Of a DNA stretch of 64,000 bases, positions 9,280-17,428 are shown piece by piece (positions within the stretch are counted from its first letter, which is position 1; each line of letters opens with the position of its first letter). The position numbers and the translations under genes are program-made. Location of the stretch: IMG/VR virus record IMGVR_UViG_3300046542_000335, positions 1 to 64,000 of that record; one strand, given 5' to 3'. The notes below the pieces were generated by a model. It was given only the letters and a program-made list of their open reading frames with translations, had not been told where the DNA came from and did no database searches. The DNA is from a virus.

Positions 9280-9320
9280 CACAGCAGGGGTGGTGGCCCC
9301 TGCTGTGTCTTTCTTTTTTG
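9280..9320 (+). terminator. Rho-independent terminator
   Basis: CACAGCAGGGG pairs with CCCCTGCTGTG (11 bp, 6-nt loop) followed by TCTTTCTTTTTTG. Confidence 0.88.
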
Positions 9321-9399
9321 TGCTGCAAACCTTACCACCGCATCCCTTCCTCAGATCTCGTATACGCTGCGCTATCTATAAAGGTAAGGAAACGCCCGT

Positions 9400-9534
9400 A
9401 TGAATGGAGAACGTTCCTTATATAGCCAGCTAGAGCCCTTGTACCGTAAACGTGGCTATAAATACGATCCAAAGATTTTACAGTCATACATAGTAGACAT
9501 GAACAATCACACTGATCAAGGAATGCCGCTATGA
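9400..9534 (+). CDS. Small ORF, 44 aa, coupled to next gene
   Basis: Begins MNGERSLYSQLEPLYRK; a basic, Tyr-rich, soluble peptide. AAGGTAAGGA lies about 9 bases upstream of ATG 9400. Its TGA overlaps the ATG of the next gene (ATGA), a typical coupling arrangement. Against it: a candidate early promoter for the next gene lies inside its 3' end. Function unknown and coding status not certain. Confidence 0.4.
   Translation: MNGERSLYSQLEPLYRKRGYKYDPKILQSYIVDMNNHTDQGMPL
9487..9502 (+). promoter_or_regulatory. Candidate early promoter (variant)
   Basis: TTTTACAGTCA-TACATAGT-AGACA-TGA. The core departs at two or three positions from TACATTAY, but the upstream TTACAG and the N5-TGA spacing are kept. 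It lies 29 bases before the next gene. Confidence 0.45.
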
Positions 9535-9716
9535 GCGCACTCAAAATTGTTGCTGGTTCTGTAGCTGTCGCTGGCGTGGCAGTCGTTGGTTACAAAGCAA
9601 TTCAGCGTTACCGCATGAAGCGTGCTGAGAAGAAGATGCACGAAGCGATCGATGCCTTTGCCGACGAGCTGGGTAAGATCTTCGACACGCCTGAATTCCG
9701 CAACGCCTGTAAGTAA
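9531..9716 (+). CDS. Small single-pass membrane protein, 61 aa
   Basis: Residues 3-22 (ALKIVAGSVAVAGVAVVGYK) form a Gly/Ala/Val-rich hydrophobic helix. It is followed by a basic stretch (RYRMKRAEKK) and a short helical cytoplasmic-type tail. AAGGA lies upstream of ATG 9531. First of three adjacent small hydrophobic or basic proteins, all probably early. It could alter the host membrane or block other phages, but no known family is recognised. Confidence 0.6.
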   Translation: MSALKIVAGSVAVAGVAVVGYKAIQRYRMKRAEKKMHEAIDAFADELGKIFDTPEFRNACK

Positions 9717-9746
9717 CACCAACCCTAGTCCGAGGAGGACATTAAC

Positions 9747-9869
9747 ATGAACATCGTAAACATCATCATCAAGGTCGCCGTAGTTTGCATCGCCGCTGAC
9801 ATCATCTACGAGACCAACCAGAAGCACAACTTGACTGGCAAGATCAAAGCCAAGTTCAGCAAGAAGTAA
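9747..9869 (+). CDS. Tiny membrane peptide, 40 aa
   Basis: ATG 9747 follows a strong CGAGGAGG. The peptide starts MNIVNIIIKVAVVCIAADII, one hydrophobic helix, and ends with a lysine-rich tail (KIKAKFSKK). The excellent RBS and the matching design of its neighbours (hydrophobic helix plus basic tail) support it as a real gene despite its length. Function unknown. Confidence 0.6.
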   Translation: MNIVNIIIKVAVVCIAADIIYETNQKHNLTGKIKAKFSKK

Positions 9870-9939
9870 GTTGCACTGGTAAGTCGTAACACCCAAACCT
9901 CATTCGCAAGACCCAATTTAAAATATCTGGAGAATCACC

Positions 9940-10197
9940 ATGTCCGCAATCGAAATCGTTGGTACCGTAGTTGAAGCTGGTTCCGTAGTAGCTGATGCTG
10001 CTCAAGTCGCTGGTGAAGCTACCAAGCTGGGCGTAGCAACTGCTGCTGTCGCCAAGTACGCACAGACTGGCGCCAACATCGCCAAGTGCCACCCGGTGGC
10101 CGCAGCTGTCGTCGGTGCAGCCGCAGCAGCCGCAGCTGTCTACGGTAGCTACAAGATGTTCAAAGGTTTCACCAACAAGAAAGCGAAAGCTGCATAA
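9940..10197 (+). CDS. Small Ala/Val-rich membrane-active protein, 85 aa
   Basis: Two hydrophobic or amphipathic Ala/Val/Gly segments (about 5-45 and 52-70) are joined by a short polar part with one Cys (AKCHPV). The protein ends with a basic tail (KGFTNKKAKAA). RBS TGGAGA upstream. The design resembles helical-hairpin membrane peptides; a holin-like or host-membrane role is possible but not shown. A UUCG-loop terminator follows immediately. Confidence 0.6.
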   Translation: MSAIEIVGTVVEAGSVVADAAQVAGEATKLGVATAAVAKYAQTGANIAKCHPVAAAVVGAAAAAAAVYGSYKMFKGFTNKKAKAA

Positions 10198-10203
10198 AGG
10201 ACT

Positions 10204-10241
10204 GGGGAGCTTCGGCTCCCCTGCTCCACCTTTTCTTTTGT
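10204..10241 (+). terminator. UUCG tetraloop terminator
   Basis: GGGGAGC-TTCG-GCTCCCC, then CTGCTCCACCTTTTCTTTTG. The same stem-loop and flanks (GGACTGGGGAGC...) recur at 45164. Confidence 0.85.
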
Positions 10242-10283
10242 CTTCATGCGGTGGTAAATCCTCAGGTAAAGGATTTTTAGCCC

Positions 10284-10299
10284 TACATTATCGAAGTGA
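10284..10299 (+). promoter_or_regulatory. Candidate early promoter
   Basis: TACATTAT-CGAAG-TGA between a terminator and the gene at 10402. A TGTAAAATATTACC half-palindrome lies at 10323-10336, just downstream. Confidence 0.6.
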
Positions 10300-10401
10300 A
10301 CAGTGGGGCTAGATACTTCATCTGTAAAATATTACCAAACCTGGGTATGAAGTGAACAACCACTATTCCGTACCCATCATCATCCTGAAAGGAAATGCAC
10401 C

Positions 10402-10860
10402 ATGAGCAAAGAACTCCCGGACAACATCAAGACTCTGGCCCAAGAACTGGAAGCCATCACCGTCATCGACGCCGCTACCAAAGTCGGCGACATGCCTGGC
10501 TTCGAAGACATCGTTCTGAAGTACCTGCCGCCGAGCCTGAGCGCTGATGGCCTGAAAGATGCCCAAGGCTTCCTGATCGACGTCGCTTCGGCTCAGACCC
10601 TGGCGTTCGGCAACAAGTCGCAAGCGGCCATGGTTGCTGACAAAGAGCTGGATCGCACCACCCTGCGCACCAAGCTCGGCCACAGCGCCATCGACACCAG
10701 CTACAGCCGCCACAAGTCCGGTACTGCTGCCGGTGCTGAATGGAACAAGTACGGCGTGGCCAAGTCCGACGTGATCATCGGTGTCGGCCGTCGCACCAGC
10801 CACTACAAAGGCGTAGTGAGCTACCTGGGCGAAGAAGCCGAGAAAGTGTTCGCCTCTTAA
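10402..10860 (+). CDS. Hypothetical protein, 152 aa, probably early
   Basis: RBS AAAGGAA before ATG 10402. Soluble; the N-terminal half is helical and acidic, the C-terminal half basic and Gly/Ser/Tyr-rich (TSYSRHKSGT, GVGRRTSHYKG). No family recognised. Codon use is strongly biased to C-ending codons as in highly expressed genes here. Flanked by its own candidate early promoter and a terminator, so it is a single-gene unit. Confidence 0.6.
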   Translation: MSKELPDNIKTLAQELEAITVIDAATKVGDMPGFEDIVLKYLPPSLSADGLKDAQGFLIDVASAQTLAFGNKSQAAMVADKELDRTTLRTKLGHSAIDTSYSRHKSGTAAGAEWNKYGVAKSDVIIGVGRRTSHYKGVVSYLGEEAEKVFAS

Positions 10861-10881
10861 TCGGCGATCAACGCAAGTCAG

Positions 10882-10907
10882 GCCTGGGGTTCTCACCCCA
10901 GGCTTTA
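10882..10907 (+). terminator. Terminator hairpin
   Basis: GCCTGGGGT-TCTC-ACCCCAGGC followed by TTTATG; short T-tract. Confidence 0.7.
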
Positions 10908-10938
10908 TGCCCTCAATTGAATAAGGTTAGTACCAGAT

Positions 10939-11772
10939 ATGCAAATCACTGTTAGCAACCTACTCGCCTCCGAAGCACTCTGGGCCACCATGACCAAGCT
11001 GGCCGATCGGGTCGTAGATGGTTGTATCTGTGCGCAAAACGGCATTGCCCCTTACAGCGTCATCCATTTCAAGAACGACCTCGACGACAGCGTAACCCGC
11101 CGTCAGCGCGATGTTGTTGAACACCTGACAATCAATGCGTCTAACGCAAGCTTCCGTGTATCCCGCATCATCGACGTCGCAGAAGGTACCATCAAGTATA
11201 ACTGCCAGAAAGGCGGCTACGTTGGCCGTGCCATCAGACGGCACCTGGAACTCACTCAACAGAGTTCGGTCGACGCTATCCAATTCTTCGCCGGTCTGAT
11301 CAACTTCATCGACACCTACCGCACCAAAGATGGCGCACAAATCCGCGAGAAGCTGGCCCTGGCTGAAGCCTACAGCGTACTCAAGAACAAAGCACGCAGC
11401 ACCTTCTACAAGCACATCAGCGACAACGCGACCAACGTTCTCAGTCTCCGTTCGTTCTACAGACAGGGTATCGACCTGAGCGACTTGGAACAGATCGCTG
11501 ACTCCGGTCTGCCTAACGTCGGTAGCGGCGTCTACGTTTACCCGTCGCTTGATGGCGGTGGCGTTGCCGATACCCTGGTCATCGTAACGGACACCGGTTC
11601 CGTAGCCGTTATCCATCTGCCGAAGTCTGGCAAGTTCCACCTATACACCACAAGCCGTCAACTCGGCCTTATGGTAGATTTCCTACACGGTGTAGGCGCA
11701 AGTCTCATCGATTCGTTGGTTGACACAAACTCGTTCATCCACGGTCTCCTGAATCAGGTTACTGTCGAGTAA
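10939..11772 (+). CDS. Hypothetical protein, 277 aa
   Basis: ATG 10939 follows AAGGTTAG. Mixed alpha/beta soluble protein. A central segment (VLSLRSFYRQGIDLSDLEQIADSG) is followed by a beta-rich part (GVYVYPSLDGG, TLVIVTDTGSVAVIHLP). No catalytic motif recognised. Single-gene unit between two terminators. Function unknown. Confidence 0.55.
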   Translation: MQITVSNLLASEALWATMTKLADRVVDGCICAQNGIAPYSVIHFKNDLDDSVTRRQRDVVEHLTINASNASFRVSRIIDVAEGTIKYNCQKGGYVGRAIRRHLELTQQSSVDAIQFFAGLINFIDTYRTKDGAQIREKLALAEAYSVLKNKARSTFYKHISDNATNVLSLRSFYRQGIDLSDLEQIADSGLPNVGSGVYVYPSLDGGGVADTLVIVTDTGSVAVIHLPKSGKFHLYTTSRQLGLMVDFLHGVGASLIDSLVDTNSFIHGLLNQVTVE

Positions 11773-11787
11773 GCGTCATTTCGACAT

Positions 11788-11829
11788 CCACGCTGGGGGC
11801 CGCATCCCCTGGCGTGTCTTTTTCTTTTT
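11788..11829 (+). terminator. Rho-independent terminator
   Basis: ACGC-T-GGGG loop CCCC-TG-GCGT followed by TCTTTTTCTTTTTG. Confidence 0.8.
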
Positions 11830-11845
11830 GTATTAGGAACGTCCC

Positions 11846-12277
11846 GTGACCGCAATTGAACTCCGCTTCCTCCGCATCCCAGCCCGCCCTACTGATGGTC
11901 CACAGCCATGGCCGGAAGAACTCGATGGGTTCACGCCAGACTTCACTAATCTGAACACCTACCGCTATGGCCACTACTACGGGGTGAAGAAACCCGGCAG
12001 ACTGGCAGCGGAGAACACGCACCAACTGCGTCCGTTCACCCTCGACCTCAGTAACAGCATCATCAGTTTCACCATCGAAGACGACTACACCCCATTCACG
12101 ATGCAGGGATGTGATCTAATCTTCACCCTGGATCTCGATGCCAGGACCTACGTTGTAACCCTAGGCGACAACCACACCTTCGACGAAGAGGATTACCTCG
12201 AACTAGACGAAGATGATCGGACTGTCGCTATCTTTGGTTTTGAAGGAGCGTTCAAAGATGAGTCAGAAAGAGCTTGA
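11846..12277 (+). CDS. Hypothetical protein, 143 aa, GTG start
   Basis: Starts at GTG 11846 with TAGGAAC upstream. Beta-rich, acidic at the C-terminus (TFDEEDYLELDEDDR), no membrane segment. It overlaps the next gene by 20 bases, so the two are probably translated together. Unknown function. Confidence 0.55.
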   Translation: MTAIELRFLRIPARPTDGPQPWPEELDGFTPDFTNLNTYRYGHYYGVKKPGRLAAENTHQLRPFTLDLSNSIISFTIEDDYTPFTMQGCDLIFTLDLDARTYVVTLGDNHTFDEEDYLELDEDDRTVAIFGFEGAFKDESERA

Positions 12278-12992
12278 TGGCGGACTTCTCGCCCTGATGG
12301 AAATACATTGCAAGGACATGCGCAAGCAGTACGGCCATCTGCGAATCGATAAGCTGGCAGAAGACCAGCCTATTCCATTCCCTCATCGCCAGATGCCTAC
12401 GTTCTTTGTGCTACAGATTGCAACCAAGAAAGAACTCAAGATCTGGTTCCAGCTCGAGAAGACTCTGTTCGATCATTACGAGACCCCACTCGACATTCCG
12501 ACCTACATGGGTGTCCGACCACGCCAGATGGGGAAGGCTACTGAAGCTGGGAGACTGAGGACTCTGTTGGGATTAGACCTCGATGCCCACCGTATCCATC
12601 CCGTCCACGACACCCCGATACGTGCCGACTTGACAATAGACTGGACGGCACAATTGTACGCCAGGCGAACCCACCGCCCGTCAGTTGGTCCCGGCGGACA
12701 TGCGGATGATAAAGACATCAACATCATCGGCAAGTCTGGTCTACTCCTCGCCAACTCCGGTCTGTTCTTAGGGCTAGATCCAGGTATGGGTCGTTTCAGC
12801 CGGATGTTTACTGAGGAGCATAAACGCCGCTTCGACCTTTGGCCACGTAAGGTGGAGGAAGATGATCCACCCGAAGTCAAACACAGTACTGATTACAAAC
12901 GCTCGAAAGGGTGGAAGCGAATCCCGCTACAAATCCCCAATCAGGCCAAACCTTCAATCGTACTACTCGCACTACTCAGTCGTTCAGCATAA
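12258..12992 (+). CDS. Hypothetical protein, 244 aa
   Basis: Start set at ATG 12258, which has AAGGAG at 12243; the longer frame from 12213 lacks an RBS. Basic, Pro/Arg-rich protein with His/Asp-rich stretches (HRIHPVHDTPIRADLT; SVGPGGHADDKDIN) and a Lys/Arg-rich C-terminus. No enzyme family recognised. It ends just before a very strong terminator. Confidence 0.55.
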   Translation: MSQKELDGGLLALMEIHCKDMRKQYGHLRIDKLAEDQPIPFPHRQMPTFFVLQIATKKELKIWFQLEKTLFDHYETPLDIPTYMGVRPRQMGKATEAGRLRTLLGLDLDAHRIHPVHDTPIRADLTIDWTAQLYARRTHRPSVGPGGHADDKDINIIGKSGLLLANSGLFLGLDPGMGRFSRMFTEEHKRRFDLWPRKVEEDDPPEVKHSTDYKRSKGWKRIPLQIPNQAKPSIVLLALLSRSA

Positions 12993-12994
12993 GA

Positions 12995-13046
12995 GCATAG
13001 AGCCAGGGCGTAATGCCCTGGCTCTATGCATGTGTTCTTTTTTTTT
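12995..13046 (+). terminator. Strong terminator, 15-bp perfect stem
   Basis: GCATAGAGCCAGGGC pairs with GCCCTGGCTCTATGC around GTAAT, then TCTTTTTTTTT. It lies between convergent genes and could work both ways. Confidence 0.9.
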
Positions 13047-13055
13047 GCATCCTTA

Positions 13056-13373
13056 TCAGAACTTGCCTTGAATGGCAACCCCTGCACCGTACGGCAAAAC
13101 CAACTTCCCGACAACAGTCTGAATGTAGACCATCCCTGTCAATTTGATCACGAACACAGCGTGTCCAGTTTCCTGGATCTTGTACTGGTCGAAATCATTG
13201 GCGTACACCGGGATACGGCATTTGAGACCCATCACCGCGCGATAGACTTCCCGAAGCTCGGGAGATAGACTATCTTTGCTCAGTGTGATGAGTGCACTGC
13301 CGTACACCTTATAATTCTTGAGGTCTGCTTCCAGATCTCTTAACGCTGCATGTAACTGCTCGCATGCTGTCAT
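13056..13373 (-). CDS. Hypothetical protein, 105 aa
   Basis: Minus-strand gene downstream of the tail tube gene. Begins MTACEQLHAALRDLEADLKNYK (a helix), then beta-rich sequence (GHAVFVIKLTGMVYIQTVVG). A weak RBS (GAGTAAG) precedes the ATG at 13373. Being in the sheath-tube unit suggests a tail-related or late protein; function unknown. Confidence 0.5.
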   Translation of the reverse strand: MTACEQLHAALRDLEADLKNYKVYGSALITLSKDSLSPELREVYRAVMGLKCRIPVYANDFDQYKIQETGHAVFVIKLTGMVYIQTVVGKLVLPYGAGVAIQGKF

Positions 13374-13400
13374 GTTGGCTTACTCGGAGACTTCCCTATA

Positions 13401-13430
13401 AACCTGGGGGCAGCCCTAGCCACCCCCAAG
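13401..13430 (-). terminator. Hairpin after tail tube gene
   Basis: On the minus strand CTTGGGGG pairs with CCCCCAGG (one G-U), followed by TTTATAGG. Weak T-tract; may end most sheath-tube transcripts. Confidence 0.5.
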
Positions 13431-13445
13431 CTCCGGCCTTACTTG

Positions 13446-14306
13446 TTACGGCGAAACCAGCGTGCTCTTCAGCAAGTTGATTTGTTCGCTGTAACCAGTT
13501 TTCACCGCGCCCACGTTCGAGTCGACACCCGATACGAAGGTCGGCTGGTACGAAGGATCGATACCAGTAACGCGCTGTGCGTCCATGAAGGCTTGCGCCA
13601 ACTTGTCCACAGCGTAACCGACTTTCTGGAAGCCAGTCCACGACAGGTTGTACGTCGCGATCTCGCCGTCTTGTTGCAGCTGACGGCTACCAATGTTCTC
13701 ACCGATATCGTTGTACGGGAAGAAGTTGGTTACCAGGAAGGCGTTTTCCACGTAGCGGAAAGTCTTGTCTGGTTCGAACGCGATGATGGTACCGCCGTAG
13801 ATGTCGGCGAGTTGGTCGGTGAACTTGTCGCTCACACCGCTCAGGAGCGCATGACCCACATCCGGATCCATGATCAGGTAGCGGGTGTAGTCTTCCAGGA
13901 AGCGAATCACTGGACGACGATCTTTCTCGACGATGGTCGAGGTGATCTGCGAACGAGCACGGGCCACGCGGGATGGAGTCTGGAAAGACTCGCCCGAGTT
14001 ACCGATCTGGGTTTCGTTTACCGAAACGGCCAGGGTGCGGTTGAAACCAGACCAGGACTGCATCCAGTTCTCGATCAGGTTCTTGTACGCTGCGATGTAA
14101 GCCGCGGCGTTAGGCATGTAGGTCAAGCCCACTGGTGCCTGAAGAACCTTCACGATCAACGGCTTACGGATGTAGTCCGTAGCCGATGGGTAGTAGGCCA
14201 TATCGGTGATATAGCCCTGTTGACCCTGAACGGCGAGGTTCAGTACCTTGGCCTGCGCGGTACCTGCGTAGGCCTTGTCAGTCAACGTTTCGTTATAACG
14301 TGGCAT
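13446..14306 (-). CDS. Tail tube protein, phiKZ gp30-like
   Basis: Contractile-tail tube subunit, 286 aa. It lies 6 bases downstream of the sheath gene on the same strand, the fixed sheath-tube order of phiKZ-type myoviruses (gp29-gp30). Strong GAGGAG upstream of the ATG at 14306. The beta-rich sequence has typical structural-protein composition and no membrane segment. Assignment rests on size, order and composition; no diagnostic short motif exists for this family. Confidence 0.75.
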   Translation of the reverse strand: MPRYNETLTDKAYAGTAQAKVLNLAVQGQQGYITDMAYYPSATDYIRKPLIVKVLQAPVGLTYMPNAAAYIAAYKNLIENWMQSWSGFNRTLAVSVNETQIGNSGESFQTPSRVARARSQITSTIVEKDRRPVIRFLEDYTRYLIMDPDVGHALLSGVSDKFTDQLADIYGGTIIAFEPDKTFRYVENAFLVTNFFPYNDIGENIGSRQLQQDGEIATYNLSWTGFQKVGYAVDKLAQAFMDAQRVTGIDPSYQPTFVSGVDSNVGAVKTGYSEQINLLKSTLVSP

Positions 14307-14312
14307 ACGCTA

Positions 14313-16364
14313 TTACTCCTCGTTCCGGCGACGTTGTGCAATAACCGCCAGGTTCTGCACAGTGCGGATGTTATCACCAGCCATGCCGATGTCCAGGTGC
14401 CAGCTGAAGCCCAACGCTTCGTCCAGGGCATTGTAGTAGGCGTTCGGAGTGATGGTCACCCGGCCGTCGTACTTGCCAGTGGTACGCTCGGTAACCTTGT
14501 CGGTCACGGCGTCCAGGAACTCTTCGTCGGTCAGTTGGCTGTCGCCCGACATTTCACGCCACACGATGTGACCGATACGCGTCAGGTTGCAAGCAATCTG
14601 AGTGTTCAGGTAACCGTGCAGTACGGAAGTGTGGGTTTCGTAGATCGACTGGATACCTGCGTAGAACAGGCGAGACATGTCGAACCACTCAGCGTAGTTC
14701 AGGCCGTTGTCCCAATCGTTCTTACGAGCGCCAACCAGCTTGGTGCCGGCGTTGTGGTCGCGGTAACGAGTCACGATGTTCTGCTCACCACGCCCGAAAG
14801 CGAAGTCAGAGTTCATCGAGCCGTCAGCGGCCGACATGTACTCGGCGCCTTTGATCAGCAGCCATTCCAGGAATGGAACCAGACCATCGTAGTTGTCGTT
14901 GATCAGACGACCAGCCGACATTACCACCGCATAGCGGCAGGCCTTGGTGCCGAACTCAGCCGACTCTTGCGATGCACGGAAGTGCGAACGCAGGGTCACG
15001 CCGATGGACGAATCCGCGGCAGCGCTGTTCAGCGGCTTCAGCACGTCCTGGGTGCAGGCGTGGATGTACACGTCTGGACGGATGGCGTGGAAGTTGGCGA
15101 ACTTCAGCTTGGTGTCGACCGGGAAGCCCGAGTCCCACACGGAATCGTACGGCATGCGCGCGATGTCAGCGTAAGGGAACGAAGCATCGTCCAGACCGCC
15201 CAGGATGTTGTCAACCAGGACGTTGAACTCTGCCACACCGATGGTACCGTCGGTACCGCCTTGCAGGAAGTGGTTCGAGGTTTCGGTGAACAGCAGACCG
15301 CCAGCCTGAGGACCTTCAACTACGAAGGTGTTGTATGGTACGCCATGGACGTCCACACCAGTCAGGATGTTGATCAGATGCGCATCAGCGATCTCGTCGC
15401 CAGTGTGCGCTTCTTCCGCGTCCTTCAGCTGAGCCAGGATACCCTCGATGTTGGCATCGTAGATATTCAGCTTTTCGAAGTTGCCGAAACCGGTGAACTG
15501 AGACAGGTCGGTGGTTTCGTACGAACGGATGATGTTCTTGCCGCCGTAGTACTCGATGTCGGTGGACAGGTCCACGGCACCTTTCTTCAGCGAGAAGTCA
15601 ACGAAGTTGCCGCCGTCGAGGTTCGAGACCAGGCGAGCAGTCGACTGAGCGTTGGTACGCTCGATCATCTGGATACGGTACAGGAAGGTACCCAGGTTTT
15701 CGCTCAGATCGGCGTCAGCCGGATCGGTGCTGTTCACGGTCGGAGCGGACAGGCGGAAACCGAGGTTCTTGCCTTTCTCACCGATGTGACGGCCATTGAA
15801 GTCCAGGACCGGAGTCAGGGTGGAGATGTCGCCATCCTTACCCGATACCAGACCGCCATCACCAGCCTGACCAGCGCCGAAGCCGTTAGCCGGGATTTCG
15901 ACAGCTTTCCATTGCAGACGGAAACCTTGAACGGTCTCGCCAGCAACAACGATCTTCGCGCCCGACGTGTCGAGTTTGAAGGTGCCGTCAGCGTTACGCT
16001 CGTAAACAGGCAGCTCATCAGCAACCATGTCCAGCGACAGACGAACAGTCGCACGCTTCGCATCGGCAGGCACGATACGCTGCAAGAGCGCCTTGCCGCC
16101 AGCGGCGAAGTGAGAGCGAATGAACTGGCTCTGGTGAGTGAAGAATTTCGAACGCGGGTTGGTCAACTCTTTGCCGTAAAGCAATTCCTGACCATCGCCA
16201 TCCACGTAACGTGCTTTGTCAGTTTCGCCCCAGGCAGCCAGGGTGAAAAACAGTGGCACGCGGATCGGGAGGCTTTCGCCTGGCATAACCAGGTTGACCG
16301 CCGATTCGTCCTTGATACCACGGAAAACCGTCCGTGGCAAAGAACTGTAAGTACTTACAGACAT
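14313..16364 (-). CDS. Contractile tail sheath protein, phiKZ gp29-like
   Basis: 683-aa sheath subunit (phiKZ gp29 is about this length as I recall). It starts MSVSTYSSLPRTVFRGI with GGGAG upstream. It is beta-rich in the first two thirds and ends with the compact C-terminal domain expected of sheath folds (DGRVTITPNAYYNALDEALGF and a final helix). Immediately followed by the tube gene. Transcribed divergently from the large virion genes at 16.5 kb. A 1018-aa plus-strand frame across this gene is an antisense shadow. Confidence 0.8.
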   Translation of the reverse strand: MSVSTYSSLPRTVFRGIKDESAVNLVMPGESLPIRVPLFFTLAAWGETDKARYVDGDGQELLYGKELTNPRSKFFTHQSQFIRSHFAAGGKALLQRIVPADAKRATVRLSLDMVADELPVYERNADGTFKLDTSGAKIVVAGETVQGFRLQWKAVEIPANGFGAGQAGDGGLVSGKDGDISTLTPVLDFNGRHIGEKGKNLGFRLSAPTVNSTDPADADLSENLGTFLYRIQMIERTNAQSTARLVSNLDGGNFVDFSLKKGAVDLSTDIEYYGGKNIIRSYETTDLSQFTGFGNFEKLNIYDANIEGILAQLKDAEEAHTGDEIADAHLINILTGVDVHGVPYNTFVVEGPQAGGLLFTETSNHFLQGGTDGTIGVAEFNVLVDNILGGLDDASFPYADIARMPYDSVWDSGFPVDTKLKFANFHAIRPDVYIHACTQDVLKPLNSAAADSSIGVTLRSHFRASQESAEFGTKACRYAVVMSAGRLINDNYDGLVPFLEWLLIKGAEYMSAADGSMNSDFAFGRGEQNIVTRYRDHNAGTKLVGARKNDWDNGLNYAEWFDMSRLFYAGIQSIYETHTSVLHGYLNTQIACNLTRIGHIVWREMSGDSQLTDEEFLDAVTDKVTERTTGKYDGRVTITPNAYYNALDEALGFSWHLDIGMAGDNIRTVQNLAVIAQRRRNEE

Positions 16365-16460
16365 GTTTATACTCCCAGGAGTTTAGTTCCGCGCAGAACA
16401 ATCGAGGAATTGTATGGTCGCTACTACATTGGTGGAATACGCCAAATGTCGCAGCGTACG

Positions 16461-16509
16461 CATACTATTTTAAATCAGCTCCTACAGCAGCTGTTTTAAT
16501 ATTTTACAA
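16461..16509 (-). promoter_or_regulatory. Divergent intergenic control region, sheath side
   Basis: On the minus strand this AT-rich part of the 167-bp divergent gap holds ATAGTATG (at 16461-16468) preceded by TGTAAAATATTAAAA. The same pairing (TGTAA-N4-TTA..., ATAGTATG) occurs near 28333-28533 and 40646-40678. ATAGTATG may be a late promoter core, since phiKZ late promoters centre on TATG as I recall. Confidence 0.4.
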
Positions 16510-16531
16510 ACCTTCATGGAGACCGCGAACA

Positions 16532-17425
16532 ATGTTCGATACCCCATACCAAACAACACCGTGTTCGCGTTTCGTGCTGGATAAAATCGCAACCGGAATC
16601 CGCAGACTCGAGATCGATGAAAAACTGGTGAAGGTAGCAGGTGTGGAAGGTATCGCCCTTGTACCGCCAGGAGTCACCGAGTTCCAACCTTTCAACCAGC
16701 CCATCACCAATAAAGAAATTCCTACGCTCGCTAATACCGTCGTACTGGACGGTCGGTCGTTGCTACGTCCCGATGGGACTGCGGTTCGGATCGATGTTTT
16801 CCAACACACCATCCTGACAGCCAAACTGACAAAGCTCTGGGTGGAAGGTGACGTGTCGGCTCGCCATGACTTCTTGAACGTCGGCGACTTTGCACTGAAA
16901 TCGTTCACGGCGTGGGTGAGTTCTGCGCTGGCTTTGCGGTTGAGTCTTGACTTTGGTCAGACCTCGATGTTGCGTGCCTTGACAACCATTTACTTCTTGC
17001 AGTTGCACGAAGCGGTTGACAGTCACACCACACCATTAGAGCAGGACCGTATTATGGTCCGTGCAGCCCGCGCTTTGGTGGGTATGGATCCAGTCACCCT
17101 GCACGCTGCGGTCGGTGATGTTCCTCCTCTGAACAGCGTCTCTGACTTCGTAGCCTGGGTGAAGAAAGTGATGAACAGCCCTCGGGTTGAGCAACTCACT
17201 GTCGGCTTCCTTTACATCGCCCTGGGTGCGTCTTACGGTCCGGCTTACCGTGAAGCAGTGGCCATCGCATTGGAATACCCTCCGATGTTTATCGCCATGG
17301 TGTACTCGGCAGTGAACGATCGCGGTTACTCCAAAACTGGCCTGGGTAAAACCGTTGAGCGCGTGATCAGTCGCGACAACCACAAAGAGTTCATCAAGAA
17401 CGTCAACAACCTCATCAAGGGGTAA
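16532..17425 (+). CDS. Virion protein, phiKZ gp28-like by position, 297 aa
   Basis: Start chosen at ATG 16532 (GGAG ten bases upstream). The 66 residues of open frame before it run through the divergent promoter region. Helical, soluble; the C-terminal half has Ala/Val-rich helices (IVMVRAARALVGMDP-like pattern) and ends basic. It lies between sheath and TerL on the strand opposite to the sheath, and four bases before the next gene. Likely a tail or neck component by gene order; no motif. Confidence 0.55.
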   Translation: MFDTPYQTTPCSRFVLDKIATGIRRLEIDEKLVKVAGVEGIALVPPGVTEFQPFNQPITNKEIPTLANTVVLDGRSLLRPDGTAVRIDVFQHTILTAKLTKLWVEGDVSARHDFLNVGDFALKSFTAWVSSALALRLSLDFGQTSMLRALTTIYFLQLHEAVDSHTTPLEQDRIMVRAARALVGMDPVTLHAAVGDVPPLNSVSDFVAWVKKVMNSPRVEQLTVGFLYIALGASYGPAYREAVAIALEYPPMFIAMVYSAVNDRGYSKTGLGKTVERVISRDNHKEFIKNVNNLIKG

Positions 17426-17428
17426 TCC

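Noticed and set aside
13443-16499. A 1018-codon open frame on the plus strand
   Set aside because: It lies exactly antisense to the tail tube and sheath genes, has no RBS and an unnatural Val/Arg/Gln/Asp composition. It results from codon bias of the real genes.
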